Part shown: piece by piece, positions 33,251-43,870 of the stretch | Position numbering within the stretch: the first letter of the stretch is position 1 | Layout: each line of letters opens with the position of its first letter | Origin: Plumapathes pennacea | Taxonomy: Eukaryota > Cnidaria > Anthozoa > Antipatharia > Myriopathidae | Assembly: GCA_964036295.1 (NCBI GenBank) | Contig: OZ038462.1 | Location: 15,221,264 to 15,285,263 of the forward strand | Direction of reading: 5' to 3' | DNA: 64,000 nucleotides | Notes under the pieces: generated by a model | What the model saw: only the letters and a program-made list of their open reading frames with translations | Databases searched by the model: none | Told to the model about the DNA's origin: nothing | Program-made: the position numbers and the translations under genes

Positions 33251-36200
33251 GTTAATACATGAGTGTTTTCAAATTAAGAAAAACCTATAACCTTTGTTGT
33301 ATAAATGCTATACTATACTATACTATACTAAAATCAGCCGCATGTTTCTCTAATAGAGCTTCTTCTAAAGCCTTACTGTAGGTAGAAGCGGTAAGCCGAG
33401 TGCAAGCTCCTTATTGGGTCGAGAATATCGGGTCAAGGTCTGTACAGTACTAAGGTGTGACATTACCGCTGACCATCGGCTTACAGTTTGAATGGCCAAT
33501 TGAAATTGATTTGGTTGCAAACCCCGAAACAGCCCAAATTTCTCTACATTCAAGGAACGTGTGTATTTAATTCAATGTACCAAATGTGCCAAATGCCTCC
33601 GACAATCCTACTATTGATGGCTGTCTGTTGCTATTGTTTATCATGTAGGATTAAATAGGCAATGTTGGATCGCAAACACAATCGCATCAAACCTACGATA
33701 TTAAAAGGCCTACCTGGACCTGCCTGAGTAGCCATAGATGCATAAAACACGACTAATATGAATAAACCACAAAGAGCGTCTGTCTGTAAATTCAACCATG
33801 CTGCACTTGACATTAACAGGAACCAAACACGGTTATGGACATCCTGATGTCTGAAAAAAGGAACAGAGTATAGTGTGAATAACTACCTCTGATAAATCCT
33901 GTAGTCGAACTAAATATATAGACGGTGTAACAGAAAACAAAGCGAGAGGAATCTCAGATGTACGAATAATATCATATTATAAAGTCCATGTCCTATTGTC
34001 AAAATGATTCTACAGCCTGGGGCAAAAAGTAAAGTCGATTGATCGCTTAGAAGCCCAAATATATAACCTACAAAGACAGGGGATATTTAACTTCTCTTTA
34101 GTACAAGAGTTTAACCTACACTTGCACATGCATGGCAGTCATAATGTATGTCATTTCACATAGTTAGAACGTCAAATACTTTGTGACAAACATGCTGTAG
34201 AGTATTTTGTGACATTAAGAAGTGATAAAATTACGACAGCTGAAAAGCAAAACTGCGTAGCTGCGTTGTTGATCCTGTGTAGCGTTTAGACTGAAATTAT
34301 GCCATACGACGGATCGCATAATCAAGACAATATTAAATTTAGGAGAAAGGGAAGAATAAAATATATTCAATAACTATGATTACTGTAGCAATTAGTAGTA
34401 ATCATTTTGGCTACGCTCTACAGTTTCATTTTGAGAACCATTCTCTGCTGTGGACCTCTTTTACAACGACGTTCTATTTTTTAGAGGGTGTGTCTAAAAC
34501 GTACAGGGCGTGGGTGGTGGTTTAGTAAATAGTGGTAGACTCACCGGCAGAATTGGTTAAAAGTTAACAATTCCATCTTCTGCACCTTGATTGTGGTCAG
34601 CCCCTCAATCGTGTCCGTGAAGTGGGAGAGCACAGGACTTTTGCTAATGGCCTCCAGTCGTGTCAGATCTCGTGAAGATCTTAAGTAGAACCTCGCCACC
34701 AACAAGATGGTTGCAAATAGAGGCACAGCCCCAAGAGCGATCCACGGGTTGAGCGCTATGGGAAGGAGAACAGAGCCGATAACATACAACACCACCTGCA
34801 CAGCATCCAGAAAGGAGTCTGGAAGCCAATCATCCATGATGTCAACGTCCTTTGAGAATCGGTTCAAGATGCGTCCGACAAGATTTGTGTCGTAAAATAG
34901 AACAGGGGCCCTGATTACAGAACTCAACATGCTCTCGTGAAGGTTCTGTGATGACTTGATGACAGCATAGTAGGAGAGGAATGCTCGCAATACCGACAGA
35001 ACGATCACTCCTCCCACCAGTGCACCGTAGATCCTCAGGTTGGCGTCTTGGTCTGATGGATTATCATGTGTTGTCTTGAGAAGCCACCAGTCTGATGTGA
35101 TGAAGACAGCTGAATGGAGAGATCAAAGTTAGTTTTAAAATAAAGTTAGAAATTAGAATTTGTGACATTTTATAATAATTAATTCCTTTCTGCCTTGCAT
35201 AACAATTTGCCTCGTAATTCTTCGATGCCAAAAGATCTGCGATGATCAGAGGGATTTTCTGTCACATTGTACTTTCTGCATTCGATAGCATACGATAACA
35301 CGAAGATTGGCCTCATAACAAGTATATTTTGCTATAAAAGTAGCAAGGACACGGGGAATAGATGCACCAGATGCAAAAGGACCGGTTCATGTAAAGGTCG
35401 ACGCTGCTTCTCGCATGTGTAGAACCTGATACAAATGAGCGAAAACCACGGCCACCAACTTTAAAAATCACTCAGAAAGAATGCTTTGGTTCTTAATTAG
35501 CGCAATAAGCATGGACTTCATCGCTCTACTCTACCTTGAATACAGCAAAACAGGACCATAAACATCAGAATAGTCGGGCCGCTCAAGCCTGCACGGAGGT
35601 ATTCCCAATACAGTGACATGGTGATGGACCCAGTCATCCTGCCCTCGTTCTTTATCTCCAGCCCCAAGACTCCCTCAGCCATGTTCTCCGGACGATTCTC
35701 TCTTCTTTGTTCAACAGCCTTTAATTCTTCTTCTGTAGAACTGTTTATAACATCTAGAAATCCTGCTTCAAGTAACTCTGGATAGGTTCCCTCTTGAACG
35801 ATTGTGCCATTTTTCATCACTACCAGTAGATCAGCACGTTTAAGAAACTGCGGCTGATGTGTTACTAAGATGCGAGTTTTGTCAGACAAAACTCCACAAA
35901 TACACTTTTCGAAAATTTGTCTTCCCACCTTGGCGTCCACCGCACTCAAAGGATTATCCAGCAGGTAGATATCTGCGTTCATGTAGACTGCACGTGCCAG
36001 GGCTACACGCGACTTCTGACCACCACTCAGCAAAATTCCACGCTCACCAATTGTAGTCAGATCCCCATCTGGGAACGCTGCAATATCTGGCAACAATTGA
36101 CATGCCTCGATGGTCATGTTGTAGCACTTGAGATCCATTTCTAGACCAAACAGGATGTTTTCGCGTACAGTACCGGAAAATATCCACGGTTGTTGGGATA

Positions 36201-39200
36201 CGTGGGCAATCGTTCCAGAACAGAAGATTTCTCCTTTGGAGATTGGAAGCTCACCGAGGACGGCCAGTAAAAGAGAGGATTTTCCACTTCCCACTCTACC
36301 TGTCATGACAACTAGTTTTGATGGGTTTGCAGTAAACGATACATCAGAAAGAGCAGGCGATTTGGAGTCAGTATCTTTCCAGTGACACCACACTTGTTTA
36401 AAGACAACTTCAGCAGAATGTGTATTTGTATGTTCTTGTACTGCATCATTGGCATGCTCTAAATTTGCTTCGTAACTTGTACAATAGTCCCTTAGATGGT
36501 TCTTTAGCGTCAGCTTCCTTCGAAAAGAATCCTTATTCCATTCTTCTAATTCAAGCAATCGTTGGATTCTGCTCAATGCGATGGAGAGATCTGCAAGGTG
36601 TTTTGTTGGCATTGCTATTTCGAATGTGATGACATGCATAAAACTCAACAAAGAAACAGTCAAGAAAGTGTTGTAAAAGTTCAGTCGAGTTCCTGTTGCT
36701 GCAAGAGTTCCGAGAGAAATAGCGACTGCTGCGGACTTGCAGGAAAGTGGTGACTGTTTCATGGCGGCTGAGATAATGCTCTTTAGTCGAATGAAGTACA
36801 GTTCTCGTCTGAAACAATTAAACAGTCAAATCATAAAAACCATGTTCATCTAAAATCAGCTTATGGAAGTTGTCTTTCTATTCTACAGACTGGGTTGTTA
36901 TCAAGAATAGATAGGCGACAATTAGGAGGGAGCTGAAACATAATTTATAGTGTTTCATATTTATAATTTAGATTTGGTTGAGGAATAGTTTCGAAACAAA
37001 ATGTTCCCGATTAATTATCCCATCACTTTGCAAGGAGCTAATCGAGACGGGTATCCATCCTTTATGTAAAAATTGAGGAAAAGTCTGATTTGAATTACAA
37101 CAATTACAGTAAACTAAATAAAGAAGTCAAATATCTGGAAGATATTTGAAAGAGACTACACCTTGACAAATTTAACGACTCGCCCACCTGCCTGCTTTTT
37201 TGTTAAATTTATGGGATCGTGAGAGCAAAACTTGTACAGGCAAAACTTCATTTATTCTGAGCTGTAATTTAGTTGTTATCCAAATTCAATAAGGGCCCGG
37301 TCGCACTATGAAGTTCAATCGATAATAACTCAACATTGAGAGCAATACGACGGCTTCTTTAATCTTTGGTAGCAACTTGCTGACATACATTTCTGGTGAC
37401 AAGCGCTGTTTGCACTTCAAATGATGCAAATGTTGATATAAGTGTCGTCAAAGTTACGAGTGCGACCGGAGCCTAATATATAAATTTGAAATTAATATAT
37501 TTACAGAAGAATGCGTTGGTATGTCGTCCTGGAACTGAACAGAATTTTAGCACAATTCACTGGCAAAAAAATTGTGGAAAACAAGCAGGTAAGTTTTGGT
37601 TTATAGCTTTTACACGACACTGATTTCGGAGAAAATATGCCTGCTGTGTTTTTTCCAGGCTACTTTAACTCACATATACACATTTCCTGCATGAGAATCA
37701 CCTGAGACAATCCCTATATTAAATACCTATTCCAGAGTAGAGAAATTTCCACAAGTTTACCAAAAAATTACATTTGATCAAAACCAATGCATTCCGCATC
37801 CAAATTTACTGGGACTTTCCCACACACCAGGGATGACAAGGTTCCTCTTGGCTGTCAGATTAGAAAGGGATTAAAACTGGGGTTTTCAATCAGAAAAAAA
37901 AATCATGTTTTGTGCTGAATTTGTAAAGGCGATGTCCTAAAACTAACTGAAAGCACTATATCGCACGGTGATTTTGTAGTGAACGAACAAACCTACGACC
38001 GGGAGCCGTACTGTATCATGGAAGTCGACCCCAACCTCACCTTATTTTTAGTACATTTTGAATGGCCAAGAGAAAATGCTTTCATTGACGTCATACCTTC
38101 GCAACTTTCCAATGGATTCCGTCAAAGGCCACTCCCACGCATACATCTTCACTGTGCGTATTCCACATATAATGGCTCTCATGAGAGACAAACGTTCCCC
38201 TGCCGATTCTGCGACCTTTTTGCGAAGCTTGGCGCAATAAAAGCCGGAGATAAAAAGGTACGCAATTACAGAGATCAAGAAAAGGAATCCAGAGAGAACC
38301 TTAACTCCAACCAGTAATGCTGTAATCCCAATGAGAAGAAAAAATAAAATGACTGACCGACAATACGCGTCTAATGCCGTGATAGCATGATCGAAGCGCA
38401 TGGCGTCGCAGGAAACCAGTTCGATTATGTATCCGCTTGTGATCTCTGCTACCTCTGTTTGTTTTAGCTGAAAGACCTAAAAGACAAAATTAGCCGGTAT
38501 TAGGTATGCAAAAATGTAGGAATTATACTATTGATAAGTGCACATGCAATAACCTTTCGTTCTTCTTTGTCGAAGTCGTTTTTGACTACAGAGTATTCAT
38601 CAAGCGATATTTGACCCTGACCGCGATGCCAATACCGTCAACACCGTTTTGTTGGATTTACAGTTTTAAATTGTCAAGCTTGAGCAATAAGGACCCCATG
38701 CTAGAGAGGGAGATTCTTGGAAGGTTATATCAGTTGGATTCAAGGTAGAAGATCATTTTGCACCAATATCTGGCTGTAATCTCGTAGTCATCCGCTGTCC
38801 GCCTTGAGAGGTATTTTGAACAAAAAAGTCGAAAAAAATAGATGTCCGCTTTACGCCTTGGTGAGGCTACAGAGGAACAAGGCAACTTGGCAGGGACCAA
38901 GTCTGCTGTCCGTCTTAGAGAGGTTTCCGCTTAGAGCGAGTTGGCTGTATTTCAAATGAGAAAAACCAATAACATTATTTGCAATTTGATTGCAACGGAA
39001 TATACAGAATTGAGTGTTTTGATGCTTACTGGACAGTGTCTCAACCCTTTTGTACGAGTATGGCGATCATAATGTACACTACCGTAATGATTCGAATAAG
39101 CGCCTTCCTTCCAATAAGCGCCCCCTCTACAGCGTTTTTTTTTCATCGCCAGAAATTCCGGACATTTTGCGTCCACGATTGCTTCCGGTCTTTCCCAGCG

Positions 39201-40840
39201 GCGTACGGTATGAGCATGCGCCATTAACACATTCAACATTGTTACGTACTTTGCCTCAGTGGGGTGGGGGAGGGATGGGTTTCTCCGGTTCAAAAAGAGA
39301 CTGCTACGTTTATGAGACGTGCCGCTGAATTAGCTTTCGTTTGGTGCAATTTTCATGCGATTTGGAGCTTCCCAGCCCAAAATATCAACATCCGAAGTCA
39401 GCGTATTTCACGGGAGGTATTCGCCATGGCTGGCTGTGAACTGCAAATTCAAACACAAAAAGTACACATCGAATTTGCTCCAGGGGACTGACTGAGGCTT
39501 CACAGGAGATGTTCAATCCTTCGACAATCGGGTACGGGGTAGACATTTTGCGTTGTACCCAAGGTTCTTGTACTAAATGCAGCTTAAAAAGTGACAGTAG
39601 CCGGTTTTGAGCGTATTCTGCTATCAATCCCTTCTTACGTCGGCCGAAATTTTAACTTCAAAAAAGTACACATCGAATTTTACCGGAGATAAATATTTTT
39701 TGCACTGTTGTGTTTAGGAAGCTTTCCTCTTCCGAATGCTGCCCAGACATTTTTACGAACGTGCTTCAGTTAAGCGAAAAGCGCAATTTATTATCAGATC
39801 CCATACATTTCTTTGTTACTTCTTAAGCGGCTTTCAGCGTGAAACCTGATGCCTCTTCCGAGATGGCGCAACCGGATGTCTGAAATTTCTGGCGATGTTA
39901 AATAAGCGCCCCCACCCCTTCTCTTGCTGTACCAAATACATACAAGCTCCTGATGTGGTGTGGAACAAGCCTTTCAAAGCAAATGTGACGGATCAATACG
40001 ATGAGTGGATGGCTGGTGAAGCCCACTCTTTTACGGCCGCTGGAAATATGCGTGCCGTTGACTGAAACGACACCAGAGTACTCTGGTAAGTCCTTGTTAT
40101 TGTTCCAGTTCTTGTTAGATTGTTATTAAACTTCTGTTTCTATGGACTCAGATTGCAGTGGTTTTTAAAAAAATGAAACAAGCGCCCCCACTCTACCCCC
40201 GAAAATTAAGTAAGCGCCCCGGGCGAAATTATACAAAATTTGTGCAAGTCTCTTCGGCAGGGTCACTCACTTCATTATGGCTCTGAGTTCCCTTTTGTCA
40301 GTTGCTTACCTTTTTCAGTATCAGCCCTGTAATGGCCACTCTCCACCTCATGGACATCACTCGTGTGGTTTGATACACGTGCGCGGCACACAGATTGGCG
40401 ATTAGACTGCTGGCCCCAATCCCAGCTCCATAAGTGTAAACCCGCCAATAATTTTGAGCTGTACCATACATCATCAACTGCAATAACAGGCTTATAAACA
40501 CTGGCTGAAGCAGGATGCAAATAGAGGACAAAAAGGACATGCTCAAAATGAAAGTGTAATCCGCCCAGCTGAACATGCGCAGTAAGGCTCGGAATAAATT
40601 ACGTTTTCCCTTGGGATGATAGACTTGCTCGTTCCAGTTCCCCTCCAGGTTCTCTACTTGCCTTTGAGTTTTATGTTCGTCCATAAGTGGATATAAGTCG
40701 TCCAGATCCAGGTCTTTGTTATAACCTTTCCTTAACATATCATTCATCCACCAAAACATGAGACGGGAAAAGATGCTGGCAGTTGACTTTGGGTGGACTT
40801 CACTCTCTACACATTGTATTTTCTCGTACTTAGCAGCCAT
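26607..40840 (-). CDS. ABCC4-like: ABCC4/MRP4-like transporter, gene B, complete (7 exons)
   Basis: Coding exons, in transcription order: 40310-40840, 38097-38476, 35535-36808, 34545-35109, 33714-33850, 27068-27789, 26607-26810. All phases agree (3813 nt, 1270 aa; human ABCC4 is 1325). The order is a short N-terminal ABCC linker, TMD1 (about 90-380), NBD1 (Walker [10 protein letters not shown] about 474-482, LSGGQ, Walker B), TMD2 (about 715-1000), NBD2 (Walker [10 protein letters not shown] about 1062-1070, signature FSVGERQ, Walker [10 protein letters not shown] with Glu1189, His1220). No TMD0 is present, as in short MRPs. The family exports organic anions and cyclic nucleotides across the plasma membrane. 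Odd points: Asn589 in NBD1 Walker B, a shortened C-terminus, and a 5.9-kb transposon-laden intron 5. Paralogues A and C flank it. Confidence 0.92.
27068..27789 (-). CDS. Gene B exon 6 (TM12 end and NBD2)
   Basis: The acceptor CTCTTACAG and donor CCAG/GTAAAT bound 722 nt. It encodes the last TMD2 segment ([17 protein letters not shown]), [20 protein letters not shown], Walker A, Q-loop [25 protein letters not shown] and [12 protein letters not shown]. All NBD2 catalytic motifs are intact. Gene C has the same length exon. Confidence 0.93.
27979..28170. mobile_element. Diverged copy of GGTCGCACT MITE in intron 5
   Basis: CTCCGGTCGCACTCGTAAC at the left and TACCGGGCGC at the right, with interior matching the complement of 37293-37473 (CAGCGCTTGTCACC, CAGCAAGTTGCTACCA, TTGCTCTCGATG). 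An equivalent copy sits at 58045-58185 in gene C, so it was present before the genes duplicated. Confidence 0.65.
28489..28563 (+). repeat. Solo terminal repeat of Tc1-mariner-like element
   Basis: CACAGCCCTTTGCAAAAATTTT...AGTGCATTGTGGGAAGG closely resembles the terminal inverted repeat of the transposon at 29395-33161 and is likewise preceded by a TA run. No matching opposite end was found, so this is a truncated or nested relative. Confidence 0.6.
28933..29098. repeat. Hairpin element within a longer repeat (family with 41482-41674)
   Basis: Arms AAGAATTGGTTCATGC and GCATGAACCAATTCTT enclose TCTATCGAGTTATGGATGCA and GGAAGTTGGGAGAGCAC with their complements. The flank 28600-28930 matches, in inverse, 41675-41990, so hairpin and flank form one repeated unit. 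Confidence 0.78.
29363..29394. repeat. Short (TA)n tract at transposon left end
   Basis: About 16 TA units immediately outside the left terminal repeat. With the TA tract at 33162-33247 it indicates insertion into a TA microsatellite or expansion of the TA target duplication. Confidence 0.95.
29516..30809 (+). pseudogene. Tc1-mariner/IS630-type DDE transposase, decayed
   Basis: The ATG at 29516 starts a helix-turn-helix region ([32 protein letters not shown]) interrupted by TGA at 29633-29635. It continues [21 protein letters not shown] and [20 protein letters not shown] to a donor at 29858. After the acceptor ending 29950 there is a TAA (29978-29980), then [10 protein letters not shown] with the first catalytic Asp. 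After another probable intron: [20 protein letters not shown] and SAVAAVGLS. After an intron with clear GT-AG ends (30410-30552): [19 protein letters not shown] with the second Asp and [19 protein letters not shown] with the Glu. The triad survives, but two stops and one unclear splice acceptor (near 30166) make it non-functional. Confidence 0.85.
30971..31096 (-). CDS. Transposon accessory gene, last exon: SHOCT-like domain
   Basis: The acceptor GCTACATTTCAG at 31097-31108 precedes 42 codons ending in TAG. The product segment [20 protein letters not shown] followed by [19 protein letters not shown] has the two short helices and the DAGI(L/I)(S/T)xxEYExxK turn typical of SHOCT (short C-terminal) domains. 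Those usually sit at protein C-termini and may aid oligomerisation. It lies on the opposite strand to the transposase, tail to tail, 160 bp beyond its stop. Upstream exons are probably 31974-32282 and 32646-33039. Assignment to one gene is inference. Confidence 0.5.
   Translation of the reverse strand: MAIRGQLISQLKEIKELKDAGILSDIEYEEQKNAIINEMKA
31974..32261 (-). CDS. Transposon accessory gene, probable middle exon
   Basis: An acceptor-like CCATATTTTTGCAG just upstream (32262-32275) precedes an open frame: [20 protein letters not shown], then [20 protein letters not shown], an Ala-rich helical stretch. The frame runs to a stop at 31974, but splicing near 32055 is possible. No family is recognised. 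It sits between the N-terminal exon and the SHOCT-like exon. Confidence 0.35.
   Translation of the reverse strand, partial: AIGTHTSVEEPPNVPYFRENASLKKIAESVAAAVAATITTLGHNSQAPAAVENHSYGVSSIVHMSLLSIQSHITYSKKDPRCPKARWPTETRAPI
32646..33039 (-). pseudogene. Transposon accessory gene, probable first exon, frameshifted
   Basis: The ATG at 33039 begins just inside the right terminal repeat and gives [19 protein letters not shown]. About 28 codons on, the sensible frame switches by one base to [20 protein letters not shown], then [20 protein letters not shown] and a basic tail to 32646. A one-base indel before 32954 best explains this. I do not recognise the family. A donor-like GTATTT or GTACGT lies near the end. 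Confidence 0.4.
33162..33247. repeat. (TA)n microsatellite at transposon right end
   Basis: About 42 TA units beginning at the transposon end. The DNA beyond it (33248-33400) matches 58285-58450 of gene C, locating the resumption of original intron sequence. Confidence 0.96.
33714..33850 (-). CDS. Gene B exon 5 (TMD2)
   Basis: 137 nt between CTTTTTTCAG/ACATCAGG and GGTCCAG/GTAGGC. It encodes [20 protein letters not shown] and [20 protein letters not shown], matching the human ABCC4 segment that ends in the last TMD2 helices. Entry phase 2 and exit phase 1 match neighbouring exons. Confidence 0.9.
34545..35109 (-). CDS. Gene B exon 4 (TMD2 first part)
   Basis: 565 nt, acceptor CTCCATTCAG, donor CTGCCG/GTGAGT. 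It encodes [20 protein letters not shown], an external loop without the Asn-glycosylation pattern seen in human. After that come [40 protein letters not shown] and the MDDWLPD coupling helix, which are ABCC hallmarks. Confidence 0.92.
35535..36808 (-). CDS. Gene B exon 3 (TMD1 end, NBD1, start of TMD2)
   Basis: 1274 nt, acceptor AATTGTTTCAG, donor ATTCAAG/GTAGAG. It encodes TM5-6 ([20 protein letters not shown]), the linker [13 protein letters not shown]1 with [46 protein letters not shown], and [32 protein letters not shown] follows, then the R-like linker and TM7. The Walker B second carboxylate codon is AAT (Asn, 35953-35955) where gene C has GAC. Confidence 0.93.
37293..37473. mobile_element. 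MITE with GGSCCCGGTCGCACT-type ends, 181 bp
   Basis: Starts GGGCCCGGTCGCACT and ends AGTGCGACCGGAGCC; TAA flanks both sides, a 3-bp duplication like that of PIF/Harbinger elements. Relatives occur at 27979-28170 and 58045-58185. It sits in intron 2 of gene B. Confidence 0.75.
38097..38476 (-). CDS. Gene B exon 2 (TMD1)
   Basis: 380 nt, acceptor TTGTCTTTTAG, donor GCGAAG/GTATGA. It encodes [56 protein letters not shown] and [24 protein letters not shown], the conserved coupling region before NBD1. It aligns without gaps to human ABCC4 from the recalled family pattern. Confidence 0.9.
39145..39896. mobile_element. 752-bp TIR element, copy 2, in gene B intron 1
   Basis: The same ends as 14951-15715 (ATCGCCAGAAATT...AATTTCTGGCGAT) and near-identical interior with small indels. 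It is inserted inside a segment with repeated AATAAGCGCC(C) motifs (39095-39130 and 39899-40220). Confidence 0.75.
40310..40840 (-). CDS. Gene B exon 1 (start, N-terminal region, TM1-2)
   Basis: The ATG at 40840 is the first in frame and agrees with gene A. 177 codons to the donor AAAAAG/GTAAGC at 40309. It encodes the ABCC N-terminal motif [37 protein letters not shown], then TMD1 helices ([40 protein letters not shown]). It ends [10 protein letters not shown], which joins VFQLKQTEV of exon 2. Confidence 0.92.
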
Positions 40841-41481
40841 TTTCGAAGGGGTCTACAGAAAGAAAACTTACGATTTAAAATAAACACTGTGATGCTTTTA
40901 AGCGGAAATTTCGTAGGAACACCGACGATTATTGAAATAGAAATAAAGATAGAAACATGTCTTTGAACTTTTTGCTGAAGGACTTGGAATCCTAGATGCA
41001 TGTCTGGAAGCGCTTCACAACACAGTTGAGTTAATTGTTTGAGTGTGGAGTGCCCGCTTCCACAAGCTTCGAATCAAGACTGTTTGTTTTTCTTCTGTTT
41101 TTCTTAATTTGATCTGGGATATTATTTGAACCATGTATTACTTTTCAGCTTACAGTACAGAGTACAGCTTTCTTGATGCGAGGGAAGACGCAAAACAGTG
41201 TCTATTCATGTTCCGCTCTAAACAGTTCGTTGACAAAATGGATGATTCTATACAGTCTTTCTTTACTGGTGGAAGCTGGCAAACTTATCGGTCCGTAAAT
41301 AAAACACATATGCACAGGTTGGCAAATTGGTACTTCGTTTCTCTCAAGTATGATGTAGCTGGTTGTCCAGCAGGAAGGGCAGAGGTTCGCATCTGTACGT
41401 GTCACATCTATATCAGATTGATTCAGTAAGCTTAAGCCACATTAGGTTTATATATATTTGGTGCGAGGTCGAATTAAACTT
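40841..41481 (-). promoter_or_regulatory. 5' flank of gene B, conserved with gene A
   Basis: Corresponds to 14276-14900. This should include the 5' UTR and promoter of gene B; no core element can be assigned by eye. A plus-strand 98-aa ORF (41133-41429) is intact here but not in the A copy, so I do not call it a gene. Confidence 0.5.
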
Positions 41482-41674
41482 AAGAATTGGTTCATGCTTA
41501 GCGTACGTCTATCGAGTTGTGGATGCACGCGGGAAGTTGGAAGAGCACGAGAGAAGCGTAAGAGTTGCTTGAGGCGTAGCCGAGAGCAACTCTAGCTTCA
41601 CGAGTGCTCTCCTAACTTCCCAAGTGCATCCATAACTCAATAGACGCACAGCTAAAAGCATGAACAAATTGTTT
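41482..41674. repeat. Hairpin element, second member of the 28933 family
   Basis: AAGAATTGGTTCATGCTTAG at the left pairs with CTAAAAGCATGAACAAATTG at the right. The inner arms contain GGATGCACGCGGGAAGTTGG and complement. The flank to about 41990 is an inverted match of 28600-28930. Confidence 0.78.
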
Positions 41675-42984
41675 TATAACATAGACACACGAAATTACGA
41701 GCGAAAACAAATTTTCATTTATGATTGAATGCAAAATTCTCTTTCGACGCACAAAAGGCAAAACAAACTCTCTCATTGGATTATTGAAAACACGCCACAA
41801 CTTACTAACATTTCTGCCAGCTAAAAGTTGATGAGAGTCGATGAAAAAAAAAAAAGTCGTTTAATCGACGAAAACACTGAGAGTACTGTTAACCTGGTGT
41901 GGTGGAACCCAGCAGCCTACGGTGACTTTGGAATTCGTGACGATGTAAAATGTTTTGAACGGTACAATTGTTGAAGATGAACGCAGGAAATTCAAGTCTC
42001 CGCTTCAAAACAACGTGAGGTTCACCTTAAACTATAGCAGACAATGCGGGTCTGGAGAAGCAAAGTGATCCGTCGAAGAATGTAAACAATCATAAGCGAA
42101 AGAGATACAAATGTTTGCCGAACGGACTTGTTTGTTATTAGAGCTGCCAGCAAACTGTACTGTATACACTTCAAGTATGGCGGCTTTTGGAATGAATGAA
42201 CGCCGTTTCATTTCAAAACCATTGAAGGCTTGACGGATATTTATCTTTGCTGTGATGGATTTCACTGTCCATGAGACTTAAGCCGTCGAGAAATAGGTGA
42301 GTTTTGATTCATACAATTTTCTGTGCCGACCGTTGAAATACAAAAATTTTCAGACTATTACCGATTTCCTTTGGATGCTTGTTTGACTCCATGTAGTACA
42401 AATTTCTTCAGAAAATAAAGCTATTTTCTTTTTAGTTGTAAAGCGTCTGTTTTAATTTTTAAACAAGGAAAGCTAGAAAAGTCGAAAGAAAGCGGCATTT
42501 GCTCACGTCATAATTTTGAGCACGGGCGTGCACAATAAAGTTATGGAGCACACTCTTCGACCAATCAGAACATGGCTTATATCGTGACTATGTTATAAAA
42601 CTTATTATTCCCAACCAAGGACGCACTGGTCTGAATTGAAACATGGGACTAACAAATATATTTTTTGATAGAAAAATATAAATTATACCAAAATTATGAC
42701 ATTTTCCATTACCTACTTACTAAAGAGTGCCACCGTACAATTCATCATACCAAAAATTTTTATAAGATAAGGTGGATAGTACGCACAGTCTGATTGGTAA
42801 ACGCGCGTGCATTATAACTCAACATACCCACGCGCGCATCAATTTGACGTCAGCTAGCGTCAAATTTGTTTTCTCCTCTTTTGTTTTTTTATAAAATTTG
42901 TTTGCCTTATCGGCGGCCTCGTGCTTCTCCAAACTTCTCTCGTGTTCGTTCAAATTCCCGCGTGCATCTGTAACTCAACTAGAC
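41675..42984. other. Intergenic, repeats only
   Basis: 41675-41990 is the flank of the hairpin unit. 42605-42750 matches 15990-16150. The remainder has no recognised gene. Confidence 0.5.
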
Positions 42985-43870
42985 TGGCCTTGCCAGTGAG
43001 CTCGCGGCGTGAGTTGGGTCGAGACCAGAATATAAAATGAAAGTAGGGGACAAGAGCGGAACTCCCAAGAGAGACTTCCAATTTCTCACCATAAAAATAT
43101 CACACAGTATAGAGAACTTGGCTTTTGACACCTTGCTCTTTTGACACCTTGATAAAACTAAAAATTATTATTACAACACTCATACACTTGCTTCTTAAAG
43201 GTTGAGCGACCCTGCATCTTGAGAATTCGTGACATATCTTTTTATGCACAATCGATTATGACAGTTTGACCTTGACTCTTATTTCTAATCAGAGGCCACG
43301 ATTAATCCAGCCTTCGCTTCACTACTTATGTGTTTTCTTTTATTAACTCAATACGTTTCTTCTATCAGGCTTTCGAGTATTTGTGCTCTGTAACAAATAT
43401 AAAATTGAAAGCGAGGAATGTCACACGAGAGATGTGTGTTCAGTCCATTTGTGACTGCAAACTCAATCCTCAGAATTATTTTGGTGTATTTTTCATTTCT
43501 GGTATTCAATGACCATTGCGAAACAAAGGCTACATGATCGAATGAAAGAAACGCTTCAACAGGCAATGTACGATACGCAGAAGAATTTTATGAGGCAACA
43601 GATGTCATGTACAGAGTAAAGCATAAAGCGTCATTGTTTTACGGCCAAAGCTCACCGTAGCTTTGGTTTCTGTTTTCGCTCTGTTATCTTCCCGAAAGTA
43701 TTTCGTGTCGCCACAGAAAGTTTCGTCGGGACTAAATATTTATCGGCGACAGCGGTATCCATCAAATATTTGTTTACGGCTATTCTCAAAGCTTCCGTGG
43801 TGAACGCGAGCCAAAATCGTTCCCGAAAATCCAGTTTAATCCGTGCATATTCCACAGAGCCAAATGGTGT
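42985..43870. repeat. Direct repeat, copy 1 (copy 2 at 45905-46900)
   Basis: From CTTGCCAGTGAGCTCGCGGC through CACACAGTATAGAGAACTTG, ATTTGTGACTGCAAACTCAA and GTGTCGCCACAGAAAGTTTC, the order and spacing match 45905-46900 with moderate divergence. Both contain a short ORF ending in FISGIQ, but this is explained by duplication. No domain recognised. Confidence 0.75.

Noticed and set aside
35518-36762. Reading exon 3 of gene B as a bacterial-type half transporter
   Set aside because: Splice borders and phases link it to six other exons in ABCC4 order.
41133-41429. 98-aa plus ORF upstream of gene B
   Set aside because: The homologous segment upstream of gene A has a 2-nt deletion breaking the frame, and no domain is recognisable.
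43330-43512. ORFs ending in FISGIQ at 43330 and 46324
   Set aside because: Similarity is explained by the DNA duplication, and the second has an insertion altering the protein; no family recognised.
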